From the NCBI RefSeq assembly GCF_047663525.1, contig NC_092588.1:146709501-146773500 (forward strand): a stretch of DNA of 64,000 nucleotides, read 5' to 3'. This document shows, in pieces, positions 45,456 through 57,964 of the stretch. Each line of letters opens with the position of its first letter. Position 1 is the first letter of the stretch. The notes beneath the pieces were generated by a model, which did not search any database, had not been told where the DNA came from, and saw only the letters and a list, made by a program, of their open reading frames with translations. Position numbers and translations under genes: made by a program. Source of the DNA: Anas platyrhynchos. Lineage: Eukaryota; Chordata; Aves; Anseriformes; Anatidae.

Positions 45456-46772
45456 AATAAATTTAAGGGGCTGATCCTTACTAACAGTGTAAAAAGCCTT
45501 CTGGAGCCAAATAAATTATCACACGTCCCATTATTTTAAAAAACATGAATAAATTAAAAAAAAAAAATCTTGCATATATTTTACATTCCAAGATACTATT
45601 TGCTGTCCTCTGGAAACATCTTTATTGTTCATAAAAAAGAAACAAACAAACAAATGAAAAAATCAGTTCAGAGTTCAGAATGCAGTACACAGGCTCACAG
45701 GACACAGTTAACCACAAGAATGAGATGAGATTTACAACTCAGGTCTCCTATTTCCGAAGAAAGTTCCCTGCAAAATACTTAAAGAAACAGTTTTCTAATT
45801 TACGTTTACAGCTTTTGCAGTCTACAGTCAGCCCTTTGCAAAGATAAACTTTAAAAGCTTAAATAAATGGACTTTACACAGACATAAATGGAATAACCCC
45901 ACCTACTTAGCAGTTAAGTAAGACATGAAGGATAAACAGGTCTTCATGCATTCTGAGTGGAAAGCCAACCTTCCTGGTGTAAATATTGCACATTGGTTAA
46001 AAAAGTCTCACTGTCAATGCACCCAAATACTCAGCAGAGAGGAGCAGTATATTACCCCGAGCACATTACTGTATTTTTTTCCATGCTCTGAAGATGGAAG
46101 CTCCCATTTAAGCATGCTTGATCACTGGCAGGATAAGGTCACACTTCTTCCTTATGCCATGTGATCAAAATGACATAACTGACAGAATTAAAAAAAAAAA
46201 GTCTCTTCTGGGTATGGCTGGAAAGCTGGGTGCAAAGTGAACCATAATTCTTACCTCAATAAGCAGGTTTGATCTGAGTCTGTCTACTAACATCCCATCA
46301 GAGACTACAAGAAATGTATAGTTTCTAACTTCTTGTAAGCAAGCAAGATACAGATGCCAGAGCATGCCAAACAAGGACTGAACGTAGTTCACCCTGAGCA
46401 TCTCAGTGAGATGGTGTCTTGCACTTCTGCAGAACTTCAAATGTATGATTAACTTCCTACCCTTAATTGATCTTTGGAGTAATAGCGCCCAAATCTATAA
46501 ATGGAGCCTGTATGTACATTTTCTTTTAAACAGAAAGAAAATAACACAAGGCAAATGGAAGTTTAATATATACAACGGTTCCCCTGAGCATACTAGCATA
46601 CTGTTTAGAGCTGATTATTGTCAAATATTTCCAAGTGCTTTTTTTTTTTTATTTAAGCCTGCGTGACATCTACAACTCTGAAGAATATATCTCACTACCC
46701 AGGTCTTCCCTTGTTTCCACAGTGAGAAAAATGTTAAAAATCTCTTTGCAACTAACTCTGGGAATTTGGTTT

Positions 46773-47190
46773 TGTCAGGGCCCTGAGCATACTAACAGGC
46801 CTTGATGTCCCTGACCATCCTCACCTGAGCTTCCCTCACACCCTGCTTATGAGCCTGGGGCTCCATCTGAGCTAATTCTGAGTGCATATTGTTCTATTTT
46901 TAGCAATACTGTAGTTGTGTCTATTCCTTGCTTTACCTCCTTGATGGACCTTGGACTTGTGCTGTAGATAGGCCCTAGCCTTGTTTCTGGTTCCACCTTC
47001 TTTTGCTCCTGACTGGACACTTTGGATGCATCCTGGACATGATTCATCAACTGCCTTGTTGATAGCTGTTGATGGGCCCTATTGTTAACCCATGCATGAT
47101 GGTTCCCTACTGCGGTAGGCACTACTTGTCCTGGGTCACTTTAGTTTCCTTGTCCCTGAAGGAGTAGCCAGCGTCTGCTGTGCCCTGACA
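46773..47190. mobile_element. candidate solo LTR or terminal-inverted-repeat element, 418 bp
   Basis: A segment clearly GC-richer than its flanks begins TGTCAGGGC and ends GCCCTGACA, a perfect 9-bp inverted terminal pair. TG...CA ends and a 418-bp length fit a solo retroviral LTR. The CAGGGC core also fits a non-autonomous hAT-like element. The flanking bases ('gttt' left, 'gtgt' right) are not a clean target-site duplication, so the call is tentative. A 91-codon minus-strand frame (46,847-47,122) shows no domain. Confidence 0.4.
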
Positions 47191-47609
47191 GTGTGGATTT
47201 TCTTATTTAGAAGAAAAAATGTCCATGGGTGTAACTGGCAAACTACATGAGACTCAGATACATATCTACATAAAGATATAATCCACATTAAGAGTTCCTT
47301 GTCTGCTGAAGTTTTTTTTTTTTTTTTTAAATTAATCTCTTCAGTCTATATTCTTCTTTGATGTCTCTTGAATGTTTTCTGCTGTCCTGTGTGTTTTTAA
47401 AATTAACTATCTTTTATGGATGTATGAAGAAAAGAACAGACCCCACAAAAATGCCTAACAGGTCCAGGAAGAACAACCTCTTCCTTCCGGACAGGAATTT
47501 TCATTCTTACACTATTTTTTCTTCCAACTTATGTGATGACATGTAAAACTTGAAAAAGTTATTCTAAATATTGGATCAGCCCATATCAAGCTCATGTGAG
47601 AATGCTTAC

Positions 47610-47634
47610 TTTTTTTTTTTTTTTTTTTTTTTTT
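47610..47634. repeat. poly(T) run, 25 nt
   Basis: A homopolymer with no retro-insert body recognised beside it. Confidence 0.9.
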
Positions 47635-49687
47635 AATACTTTGAACACATTGTGAACTAGTTTCTTTGAATAACTTAAAAAGGTTTCCTATCAAGCTGGA
47701 ATTTAGTCAAAAGTATTCTTAATGGAAAAACCTTAAACAAAATATATTTAAAACCAATTCAGTTTTCTATGAGGTTTTTGCAACACGCTATTTCAATCAA
47801 TCACTGGGAAAAATATAAAAATAACATAATAGATGCTCTTGAATTTAACCCTTATCTGGAAGATTACTAGAGCATTTATAAAGATATACATAGTAATCAC
47901 TTCAGAAAGATATGGATCAAAACAGGAAACTAAAGGAGTTTAAATTTCAGTGTAGATATAATTTTCCAGCAATGCATTTCCTATCTTTCCAATGGATTGA
48001 AATGAATTGCAATTCTTTAAGGCAGCAAAATATGCGCTTCCTTAAAAAAAAAGGGCGGACGGGGGGAAGATGACACACAACTTTAACAGCAGGAAAAAAA
48101 GTTCTATACTTAAATGGAAAATTAAATGACTGCTTGAGGACAAAATGTAGTTATTTTGCATAAACACTGCAAAAAGAGATTGCTGTTTTTCTTAAAGGAT
48201 GCTTGAAAAACTGGAAGATAACAGAAACAGTTTCTCTCATCTTTAAAAGCCTTTCAGTTTTGAAACAACAGGTCTTGTGATTCTTAAAAGCCAACAGCTA
48301 AAATCTTAATGGCATCACTGAACTCCTCTGATGTCCTAATGATATATTCTTTATCTTAATGAAAACTAATTTCATGGAATAGGAGGAGGAAATGGTCTCA
48401 ACCATGCAGAAGATAGTTAGCCCTAACTATCACAAGTGAGTCTGTTATTTATTACCTATAAATTGAACATCTGATCATTAACATAACTACAGGTAGAAAA
48501 GGAAACCAATCACAGTGTTTTTACAAAGCTGTGAAACTGTTGACATACAAGGATGGTCAATAAATTTTCTTAGCCTAGAAAATTATGTGTTACAATAATT
48601 GTGACCAATATGATATATTTTCAAAGTTTTTATTACTAGTAAATTATTATTAATTATTAAGTTATTCTGAAAAAAAAAAAAAAAAAGATTAAAACTACCA
48701 ACTTCATAACTGATATGAAATTTAGAACTGTATCTTAAAAACTTATCTTTTAAGATCTTACTTAGAAGTGTTTCAAGAAACTGTTCAGTTCAAAAAAAAA
48801 AGCCATTGATACGATTATAGCCAAAATAAACCATAAAAAAAAAAAAAGCATACAAATAAACAACACTTTTGTTGTCAGAGCAAGGCAATAGAATGCATCT
48901 TTCAGAACCAAGCAAAATAATATTTTATCTGATTTACTTTTTATCTTGGTTTAAAGCAACAACAACAATACAGATCTCATTAAAAATATGCGTAATTCTT
49001 CCCATTTAATAACAAAATTATACTGATGATTAGAAGACAGAATAAAAATAAACTGACTTTTAATTGTAAATATAAGTGAAATAAGGTACTGTACAAAACT
49101 TATAGTAAATGTTTTCTGGCACCTAAAAGCTATATTAAGTACCATGTAAATATGAATTCATGAAAGAGACTATTGAAGACATATTCTTATTCTGTAACAT
49201 TAATATAGAATGTTAAATCTAATCAGATATTCTTGGTGAAAACAAATTTAGAGAGGTGAAATAGGGTATTATATAATAGGTGATTTAAATTAGTCCTGTT
49301 AAAATTACTAAGACAAAATATATTGCATTATTTGAGTCTTCATGACAAATTCAGACTTTAATTGGACTTGCCAATCTTTTGAATAATTTCCACTGTGTAA
49401 AGGAGGATCAAATTCCTTTCATTTGCTTTGAACTGTTCCCACTAACCCAAGTTTGAAAGACTGAGTCAACTGTGCTGTCTGCCCTTGCCTTGACAGAAGT
49501 CAGCCCTCATGTATTTGTTAGAGAAACAAATAGAATAGAATCAGAACAAGTTCATAAATATGCATTTTATACATGCAATAGAATAGGTGTGGTGGTACAG
49601 TGAAATTATAAATTGTTAGTTGATTATGAACATGGGGAACATTGGGGGCCAGGAAAGAACCTTCTGGATGAAAATATAGAGTTCCTT

Positions 49688-49691
<4 letters not shown>

Positions 49692-49722
<31 letters not shown>
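49692..49722. repeat. poly(A) run, 31 nt
   Basis: A homopolymer with no recognisable retrotransposed gene upstream. Confidence 0.9.
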
Positions 49723-49724
<2 letters not shown>

Positions 49725-52690
49725 GGGTCTTTAAGATCCTGCACGATCAATCACACTATATCTGATTTATCTCAGCTGTTTTGGACCTGCTCTGCACTGA
49801 CTGCTGGAGCTGTCATTGCAAATGCTTTTTAGAATCATTGTCATCATCATTATTATCATAAATTATTCAGCCTTAGCTGTGAGTTTTATTTAAAAACATA
49901 CATTGTGTATGATGCTAAGTGAGTCCTTGGCAAAGGAATTAAAAATGGAAAACAAGGCTACCAACAGTTTGAAGTTTGTTTGTCCTTTACAGAAAGCTTC
50001 TCAAATAAATTCTTCTGTTAATGGTCAATACAAATATTGATTTCAGTATCATAACAGCTTTGAAAGACAAGTTGTTTTTATTTTGTTGTTGTAGGTGTAT
50101 AACTTCTGAAATTGTTGTGTTTGCGCTGTAGGACAGAACTTGGCATTGTCTCAGAATGGTAAAATATGAAGATTTCAAAGTCAAACTGATAGAATACAGT
50201 TAAGCATTTTTATTGTTCCATTTTGAAATAAATGTGCCAAGTACCTGGGCACTACACTACTTGACTATATTAAATATTAATTTCCATACAACATGAAATA
50301 TTCATAACTTTAATATGTGACAACCATGGTTTCATGTCAGTCTTGAAAAGGGAAGTCTCTTTTCCTTGTTTTTTGACATCTCTAGTCAAGTCTTACCGGC
50401 ATCTGTTTTTGAATCATCTCAAAGTTGCTAATTATTATACCATAAACATTAATTTTTTATTTTATCTTGCCAAAGTGGTGAGTGATTCATCAGTCTCATG
50501 AAATATTAACAACTGGTCTTCATTTTTCTGTGATGGATTCACTGAGAGGCTTTGAGAATCTGCAGAAGAAAATATTTCTGAGGGTGAGAGGAGGAAAAAG
50601 AATTGGGAGATAAAGCTCTAAACCAAAGTCAAAAAATTGTTAAATTTGTATGTTCCAAAATGGATTTGTAATTCTACAAATCACATTTTGTACAATGATC
50701 AGCACAACCCTCCAGTCTTAGTTTAGTCCCAGAGGAAATTAAAGATTGCCAATTCCAATTAAATTTTCAACATCACTATTTTTTGTTTGCTTTTTGTTTT
50801 TTATATTTCTTCCATATTTAATGAGATTTTCATTAAAAATTTCCCAGGATCCTTAACAGTACTTACAATTTGTTTGAGAAATCTTTTGTATTGCAGTTTT
50901 CCCTCCACCTTTACTGATCTTATTTACTACTTCTACAGTCTGTCTCTATCCTTCTAATAAGTGGAAAGATCATTGTCCTTGGAACAATGATTTCTGTTGG
51001 TCCACTGCTAAATAATATACAGTGCTGTCTGCTTTTGACTTATATCCATAATTGTTTCATAAAACAGGTGAGTTTGATTCAGTTATTCAGTTCGTTTGCC
51101 TCCAGTGATGGAGGAGGATTTAATATTAAGTATTTTGAATGATTGATTTTTTTTTTTTCTCAGTTCTCATAATAATTTTTTAACATATTAAAGCTGATTC
51201 TTATTTGCAGAACCCAGTTGGTTCAATCAGCAAAGAGAAACAAGACTTTGTCATGAAAAGTATCCAGTTGTTTCAAAGAAGCTACCCGCTAAATTATATT
51301 CATTATTTATGGATAAGGTTCATTTCACTAACGCATCAAAATAGGTGCTCTTGTTTTAAACCAGTTGTTTAAACCCTTTATAGATAAAAGGGGAACTTCC
51401 AATGAGTGATGTAAAGACCTGAAGCTTGTGACTCGTTGCCACATCTAAGAAAAAGCTTCCCACCCAAATTGTGTGACTCTTCTTGGACATGCATATCTGT
51501 CTCTGTGGACTACATAGTAAAACTATGACTAAACTATACACAGATATCTAGCCCAGATGGGGTATCAAATTTTTAGGTGCCTTGAGTTAGGTTAGATGAG
51601 AGCTGGCGTCAGTTCTGTGTCAGAACACAACTACAAACCACATCATTATCTTTGTCTTTTAAGTGGTTATTTAGATGCAAGATGTCATCATTCAGTCTAG
51701 TTTAATAGAAAATCAGAAATGTTCGCTGAGATAGGATATTACGTCAGGTTAGGTTTCTTATTTATCTATACTAAGCGGACTTTTAGTGTATAATCTGATG
51801 ATCTGCATAATTTTGGTTATTCCATAATAATTCTTTGATAAAATATATCATTTTATCCAACGAAAAGTATGACAGTTTCTTTTGTTCTTCTGAAAATCAG
51901 AGCTTAAGTGCAGTTTGTAACAATGGTGTCTAACTTACATGTCTTGATCTAAATTTATTTCACTAAAGGTTTAAACGAAATTTTCCTGTCAGAGCCTCAG
52001 AAGTCCTACTGATTAATCTAAATCTCCAGCTGAGATGGAGTGAGCTACATCTTATGTTCCTCTCCTGAGTCTCTTGGGAAACCACTGACATTTCTTGCCT
52101 GTAGAGTCAACCCTTACATATGTACACTTATTCCAGAGAGCAAATCTTTTGTATTACACATCTGAAAACTTTAAAATACAAGCATGTAAACTGGACTAAA
52201 GATTATACCTAATATCAAAATATGATGCCAAATAATAGATATTTCAGTAGTTTCAGAGCATGAAGTAGTTGCTAACAAAAATGGAGGGAAAAAATCCAAT
52301 TATTTTCTGTTTATTTTAATTATGGAAGTATTTTTTTCTGTATCTTTAAGAGATGCAAACTGTTATAAAGCTGTAGTTAAACGTATAAAGAGGATGGTAT
52401 ACTAGCCCTCCAAAAATGTGTTCTTGACTGCAAACAAGATTTTTGAAATAGCTGTACGTGGGTTTTAGGTGAATTTTCTCATCTGAATAACACGATATGA
52501 CAATATTACCTGAAAAAATAGATCACTATGCTTTTAAAAAAGCCATGGAATAAGAATTAACCAAACCTATATTTTCTTATTCAGCTGAAGTTTAATGTTG
52601 TAATAATGATATTCATTTGTTTGACTTTCTTTTAATACATTATGGAAAGAAACATGCTTGGGAAAGAGCGCTTCCATTTTTAGTTACTTT

Positions 52691-53363
52691 CATAGAATCA
52701 TTAAGGTTGGATGGCCTCCAGGGTCATCTGATCCAACCATCTCCTACCATCAATATTACCTATTAAACCATGTCCCTAATTATCACATCCAGTCTTTCCT
52801 CAAATAGCCCCAGGGACGGTGACTCCACCACCTCCCTGGGCAACCCGTCGCAATTCCTGACTGCTCTTTCTGAGAAGAAATGTTTCCTCATTTCCAACCT
52901 AAACCTCCTCTGGTGCAACTTGAGGCCATTCCCCCTAGTCCCATCACCAGTTATCTGCGAGAAGATGCTGGCTCCCAGCTCCCACAACTTCTTTTCAGGT
53001 AGTTGCAGAGAGCAATAAGGTCTCCCCTGAGCCTCCTCTTCTCCAGACTAAACCACCCCAGTTCCCGCAGCCGCTCCTCACAGGACTTGTGTTCCAAACC
53101 CTTCACCAGCTTTGTAGCCTGTCTCTATTCCAGGACCTCGATGTCCTTCTTGTAGTGTGGGGCCTAAAAGTCAACACAGTACACAAGGTGCAGCCTCACC
53201 CCACCTTGGTCCTGCTGGCTACACTATTCCTGATACAAGCCAGGATGTTTGTGGTCTTCTTGACCACCTGGGCACACTGCCAGATCATGTTCAGGTGAGT
53301 ACATTGACCAACACCCCCAGATCCTTTTCCTCTGCACAGCTTTCCAGCCACTCTTCCCCACAC
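52691..53363 (-). mobile_element. CR1 LINE, 3' end, minus strand
   Basis: The low-coordinate end 'catagaatcattaaggttgg' is a CR1 3' terminus on minus. The minus strand then carries the 3'UTR ('ttgcccagggaggtggtgg', 'ggaaacatttcttctcag') and the ORF2 C-terminus up to 'ctgtgcagaggaaaaggat'. It shares the 'gtactcacctgaacatg' signature with 30,555-31,231 and 36,166-37,752. A deletion of about 35-40 bp lies near 53,198 relative to those copies (the 'cccctgtattctgctcctgtg' region is missing). 5'-truncated at about 53,363. Confidence 0.92.
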
Positions 53364-54704
53364 CATTGCTTGGTGTATCTACACTTTAATCTTATTGACC
53401 AGATTCCAAACAGCCTCCCTAGTTACACTACTGCAGCAGTTTGTCACTGCATCAGAAAGCTCTGACACTGCCACAATATATATATATATATAATCATATT
53501 CAGAGAGGAACAAGAAAAAAAAATGCTATTCAAAACATCAGTTAATTGGATTCTACCTTGCCAATGCCACCTCCATTCATCTAATCTTTTGTTTACTGTT
53601 CTCTGTGTTTGTATTTTGAGAACAGATAAATATGGGCTTAAAACAGATACATGCATATCTGCAGTTTAAGGGACAGTGGTTCTGTAGAACTCTTATTGCT
53701 GAGCTTTTCTGATATTAAGTACCATTTCAAAAGTACAGGGCTTATTAACATTGCTCCATCACACACTTTTGGGCTTTGCCGTGTGGCCATCAAGCAACAT
53801 GAAGTCACACCTGCCCCAGTTTCCAATGGCAGAAGGTAGCTCTCATCAACAACATCAGATCAAACAAACACAGTGGGACTGAACCATAATGTCCATGCAT
53901 AAAAGGAAGGCAGTATTTATGCAGCATCTATTTAAAGAAAAATGTAGGAGGTATATGAGTTTAGCTAATAGCATTTACAGATTTCATGTAATGGTATCTG
54001 TTTTATGTATTGACCAGTATCACTGCCTTTATGCTCACACATTACTCTTTACTTTCAAAATAATCAGTTTCACAGGTCAGAATTTAAGTCATCTGGAAAG
54101 ATCAACAAAACTGTCAGCTAGTCAAGATTAAGGTAAATCAAATCTCAGTTCTTCTGGGAATCGTGGTTTTCATTTAAAGTGGGTAGAATACCCACTATCA
54201 ACAACCACAACAAGAATTGTTGAATTTGTATGCAGAATATCTAAAACAGCTTCTCATTACTGCAGGTAAATTTTGCTGTCTACAATGTACTGTATGTGGA
54301 AAAAAAAAAATGTGATCACATACTAATATAGCATATTAGAATAGTTATTTTTGTCCTTTCATTTTTCTGCAGTTTTTAATGGTTTAGTCATTTTTAATTT
54401 GATGAAGAAATTGGAACTATAGAAATGTACCTCATGTTTTGTGTGTCTCTCTCCAGGACTCTGAGGTGGAATGCTCTCAAAGGTGCTTCTAAGATATATA
54501 TAATTTTGATGTGGAAAAATTAGCAGGGTGTATACTGATTCTTCTTCTTTGAGGTTCCCTATCTACCACAATTTTATCATCCCAAAGAATATGAATACAC
54601 TTAAGCACAGATAAATGCTTTCTTCTGGAGAGATGTGAGATGGCCTTAATTGAATAGTGCTGAACAAACAGAGTGACATTTTACCCTTTGCTATGCTTTA
54701 AGTC

Positions 54705-54730
54705 TTTTTTTTTTTTTTTTTTTTTTTTTT
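54705..54730. repeat. poly(T) run, 26 nt
   Basis: A homopolymer followed by CCC, with no element recognised. Confidence 0.9.
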
Positions 54731-55617
54731 CCCAAGCCTTCATAGCATTTTTCACTCTGTTCCCTGTTCCTACAACACTATCAAAAAGACTGAACCAACT
54801 TTGTCATGTCTGTATCCCTTCCTCTTCTTCATCTTTTTGAAGTAAAGAACCAGTGTGACCCATTTTCCCTATCTTCAGATCTGTCTTTGTCTCTTGAAAT
54901 GAATAAAAATTGAGTGAACTTGTGAAAATGTTGCTAATGCTTTGCCAATTTCATCCCCCACTTCCTCCAGCACTCCTGGGTATGTGTAATCTGGCCAAGA
55001 AGGCTTGTCAATTTTAAAAGATTATAACCTTTTAACAACCATTTTCTGCTGTATTTTACATGCTTCCTAATTTCTCATCTTCCTTCCCTGGATGCTTGAT
55101 TTGGATAAAATTTAATCTCTCTCATATACAAAGGCAGTTGTAAGGTAGGATTTCATCCGTCTATTTTCTCTTCTAAGTCCTTACTGTCTTTCATGTGCTC
55201 TCAGAATTTCTCAAAAGCAAGTATATGGTTGATAAAAGATACTTAACTCTATCTGCTCCAACCAAAAATTCACGTGGCATAAGCCACTCATTAGTTTGTT
55301 ATTAACATCAACCACTCTTTTATATTGATGTGTTGTAAGATTAAAAATAGAGTTGGGACTGATGAGACTTCAAGATTTGTCAATATAATTACAGTTTATT
55401 TTTTTAAATGCTTTAAAAAACATCAGTTTTTAAAAAATGAATACATTTTAGAAACTTTTTTTTTTTTTTCCTTCATTTCACCGGCAGTCTGTTATCCATT
55501 GAGGGGAGAAAAAAAAAAAAAAGAAAGAAAAAAAAAAGGATGAGAGGATGAGGAATGCATTTTGAAAGGTGGGAGAGACCTTCGTATTATATCACCTGAT
55601 GCCTGCATGATGTTTTT

Positions 55618-55642
55618 AATTTTATTTATTTATTTATTTATT
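55618..55642. repeat. (TTTA)n microsatellite
   Basis: About six tandem TTTA units. Confidence 0.85.
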
Positions 55643-56862
55643 GTAAGGTTTGGAATCTCTTAAGACATTTAATTAATAAATATACTTATTCAGATCAGAA
55701 AAATTATATGAGCACAAAAGCCAAAAAGAGAAGCTTTTAGATCCAATGAACTTTTTGTTTTATTTCAATTTTCAATGAAAATATTTTACATCACCATGAG
55801 ACTGGAATATTCAAGTAGCAAGTAGCCCACACTGAAATAACTAACAGTGTGTTAAGCAGGAATTTTCTTAAAATATAGGGAAGGACAGATCTAGCTCCAG
55901 TTTTTCTAGGAGATCATCAGGTAATTTGACCATCAGGTAATTTCAGCTTTTTCAGCTTGTTTCGTAATTGCTTTCAAGATCTAAAAAGTTTTGAAATAAA
56001 CCAACAGAACCTGAGCCTAATACGTTCCTTGGGGAGGGGGATGTTGGAGGTTAAATTTAATGTATTTTTTTTTCAAGTAAAAATGGTTCGCCTAAAATAC
56101 TCCTGGTAGTATCTTCTGAGATTTACATTTGGCTTATCCTAGCTTTCACTCTTCAGCTTTGCCTGATATGCAATGTGTTGGCAAAAGAAGGGCAATCACA
56201 AAATTCTCACTGACTTCCAGGGTCAGAAGCAGGATGATCAGCAAGTAACAATGAATTTTGTGTTGTGCAACTCAATTAGTATTTTACTATAGATAAGGAG
56301 TGCAAAGAAGCACTGTTTTACTATAAGGGGAATGCAACGAAGCACAAACACAAAGATATCTCCCACTCTAGTCAAGAAAATAGGCAATCTTTTGTACTTT
56401 CTTTTCTGGGTCAACTAGCTGGTATTGAGAAATCTCATCTATTGTTATTGAAGAGAGTTGTCAGGATAGACTAACTAAGATACTCGCTGGTAGCATGATT
56501 TCAAAGGATTTGGAAAACAAAACAAAACAAAACTATTACCAAATAAATGGACATTAAAAAGAAAAAAAGATTAGTTTATATAAGCTGGTTAGTATGAGTA
56601 GATGAGAGGAAGATGGAAGGTCACCTGGAGAAATACAGAATGAAGCCTACAGTGTTTTGGAACGGATCCATTTATTTGCAAATGCACTAGATGTTTGCTT
56701 TGCAAGGAGAGATCATGCAATATTCTTTTGCATTCTCTTATGAAGGTAATACAGAATATTCCAAGGAAAATCATTCAGTTCTTAGGTTTGTCCCATTAAA
56801 GGTGTCTGGAGCTTCAAGATCTAATACACCAGAAAATAAAGTGTACCCCTAATAGCGGCCCG

Positions 56863-56894
56863 CCCCCCCCCCCAAAAAAAAAAAAAAAAAAAAA
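56863..56894. repeat. C11 run joined to A21 run
   Basis: Eleven C residues (after 'gcggcccg') are followed without a gap by 21 A residues. Confidence 0.9.
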
Positions 56895-57475
56895 GATCTC
56901 CATTAAGCTAGCATTTCACTGTTTAATCTGATAGATAATATAGAGTGAAGGGATGTGACTGTTCTGTCACTTCCACACTTATACCATATACCATACCCAT
57001 CATGGAAATATAACATGAAACTTCAATCAGGACTTAGTAACATATCTTGATATTGCTTTTGTGTTTCATACTCCTACACTGGAAGTCACCTCACTGTCAT
57101 TTTCTCCTTTTCCGTTCCTACTACATGGGAGGTTATTATTGTTATTTTATTTTTATTTTTTTACATAACCTTACATTACTGAGCTTTGTTGGCTGGCTAT
57201 TTTCCCTGTTGAAATGAAGAAATACAGAACAAAACAGCAATTCCTGTACTCACAAACAGCCATCCAATTGTTATTCTTCTATCTCGCAGCACTCCAAATC
57301 TTCACAGAGAAAGTATATCCTCTCTCCCAGCATCTTTTGCTAAAATATATTAATGGTTCGTCTCCTCCTGCCAGTCCATGTTTTCACTTTATTTTTTTTT
57401 ACAGTTTCTTCTGTTACAGAACTTTTGAACATGCTCACAGGTCTGAGTTGGGTGGAAAACTAGTTCCACTACTTG

Positions 57476-57498
57476 CAGGGTGCTCCTGCAGCACCCTG
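57476..57498. other. perfect 9-bp hairpin with 5-nt loop
   Basis: CAGGGTGCT and AGCACCCTG flank the loop CCTGC. The stem is GC-rich for this AT-rich region. Its function is unknown. Confidence 0.7.
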
Positions 57499-57936
57499 AT
57501 TTTCGATATTTGTTCCATATTTCTGTGCTTTGTCATTTTATTTTTGATCGATATACTGTATTGATTCTTAGCATTGAGACTTTTCCTCTTCTGAGGAGGC
57601 TCTTATTGGTATGTCAAGACAAAGATAGGTATGCCAGCAGGAGGTGATACCACTCCACACTAGTGTGAATACCTGAAATAAAAGTATCAATATCTGCATT
57701 AGCGCAGTATTCTTCCTGGGCTCATTAGACTCATTCTTATGAGAGAATGACACTGTAATAAAATTTCCAGAGTTGTGGAGAATTTTTGCAAGCATTAAAC
57801 TGTGTTGTGATGATATAACCTTCATTCATCCATTTCAAATAAGTTGCAGAGTAATAGACACTTATTAGAGAAGTGGCTGTTCATCTCAGTCCTCATATGC
57901 AGTACTCCTGTCTTCATTGTTCCTCCACTTTTTTAT

Positions 57937-57964
57937 TATTATTTATTTATTTATTTATTTATTA
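57937..57964. repeat. (ATTT)n microsatellite
   Basis: About six tandem units of ATTT/TTTA. Confidence 0.85.

Larger units (their letters stand above)
40804..46772. other. AT-rich gene- and transposon-poor interval
   Basis: About 6 kb without a recognisable gene or transposon. The 87-codon frame at 44,269-44,532 and others show no domain and overlap opposite-strand frames. Simple repeats are listed separately. Confidence 0.7.
47191..52690. other. AT-rich gene- and transposon-poor interval
   Basis: About 5.5 kb without a recognised gene or transposon. Homopolymers include poly(T) near 47,312-47,328 and 47,610-47,634, A-runs near 48,670-48,686 and 48,835-48,847, and poly(A) at 49,692-49,722. 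Confidence 0.7.

Noticed and set aside
49692-49722. Poly(A) runs here and at 5,823 as tails of processed pseudogenes
   Set aside because: No gene-like sequence precedes either run and no flanking target-site duplication is visible.
57214-57564. 116-codon frame with hydrophobic C-terminus
   Set aside because: Hydrophobicity follows from T-rich codons (Phe, Leu, Ile). No domain, promoter or splice context was found.
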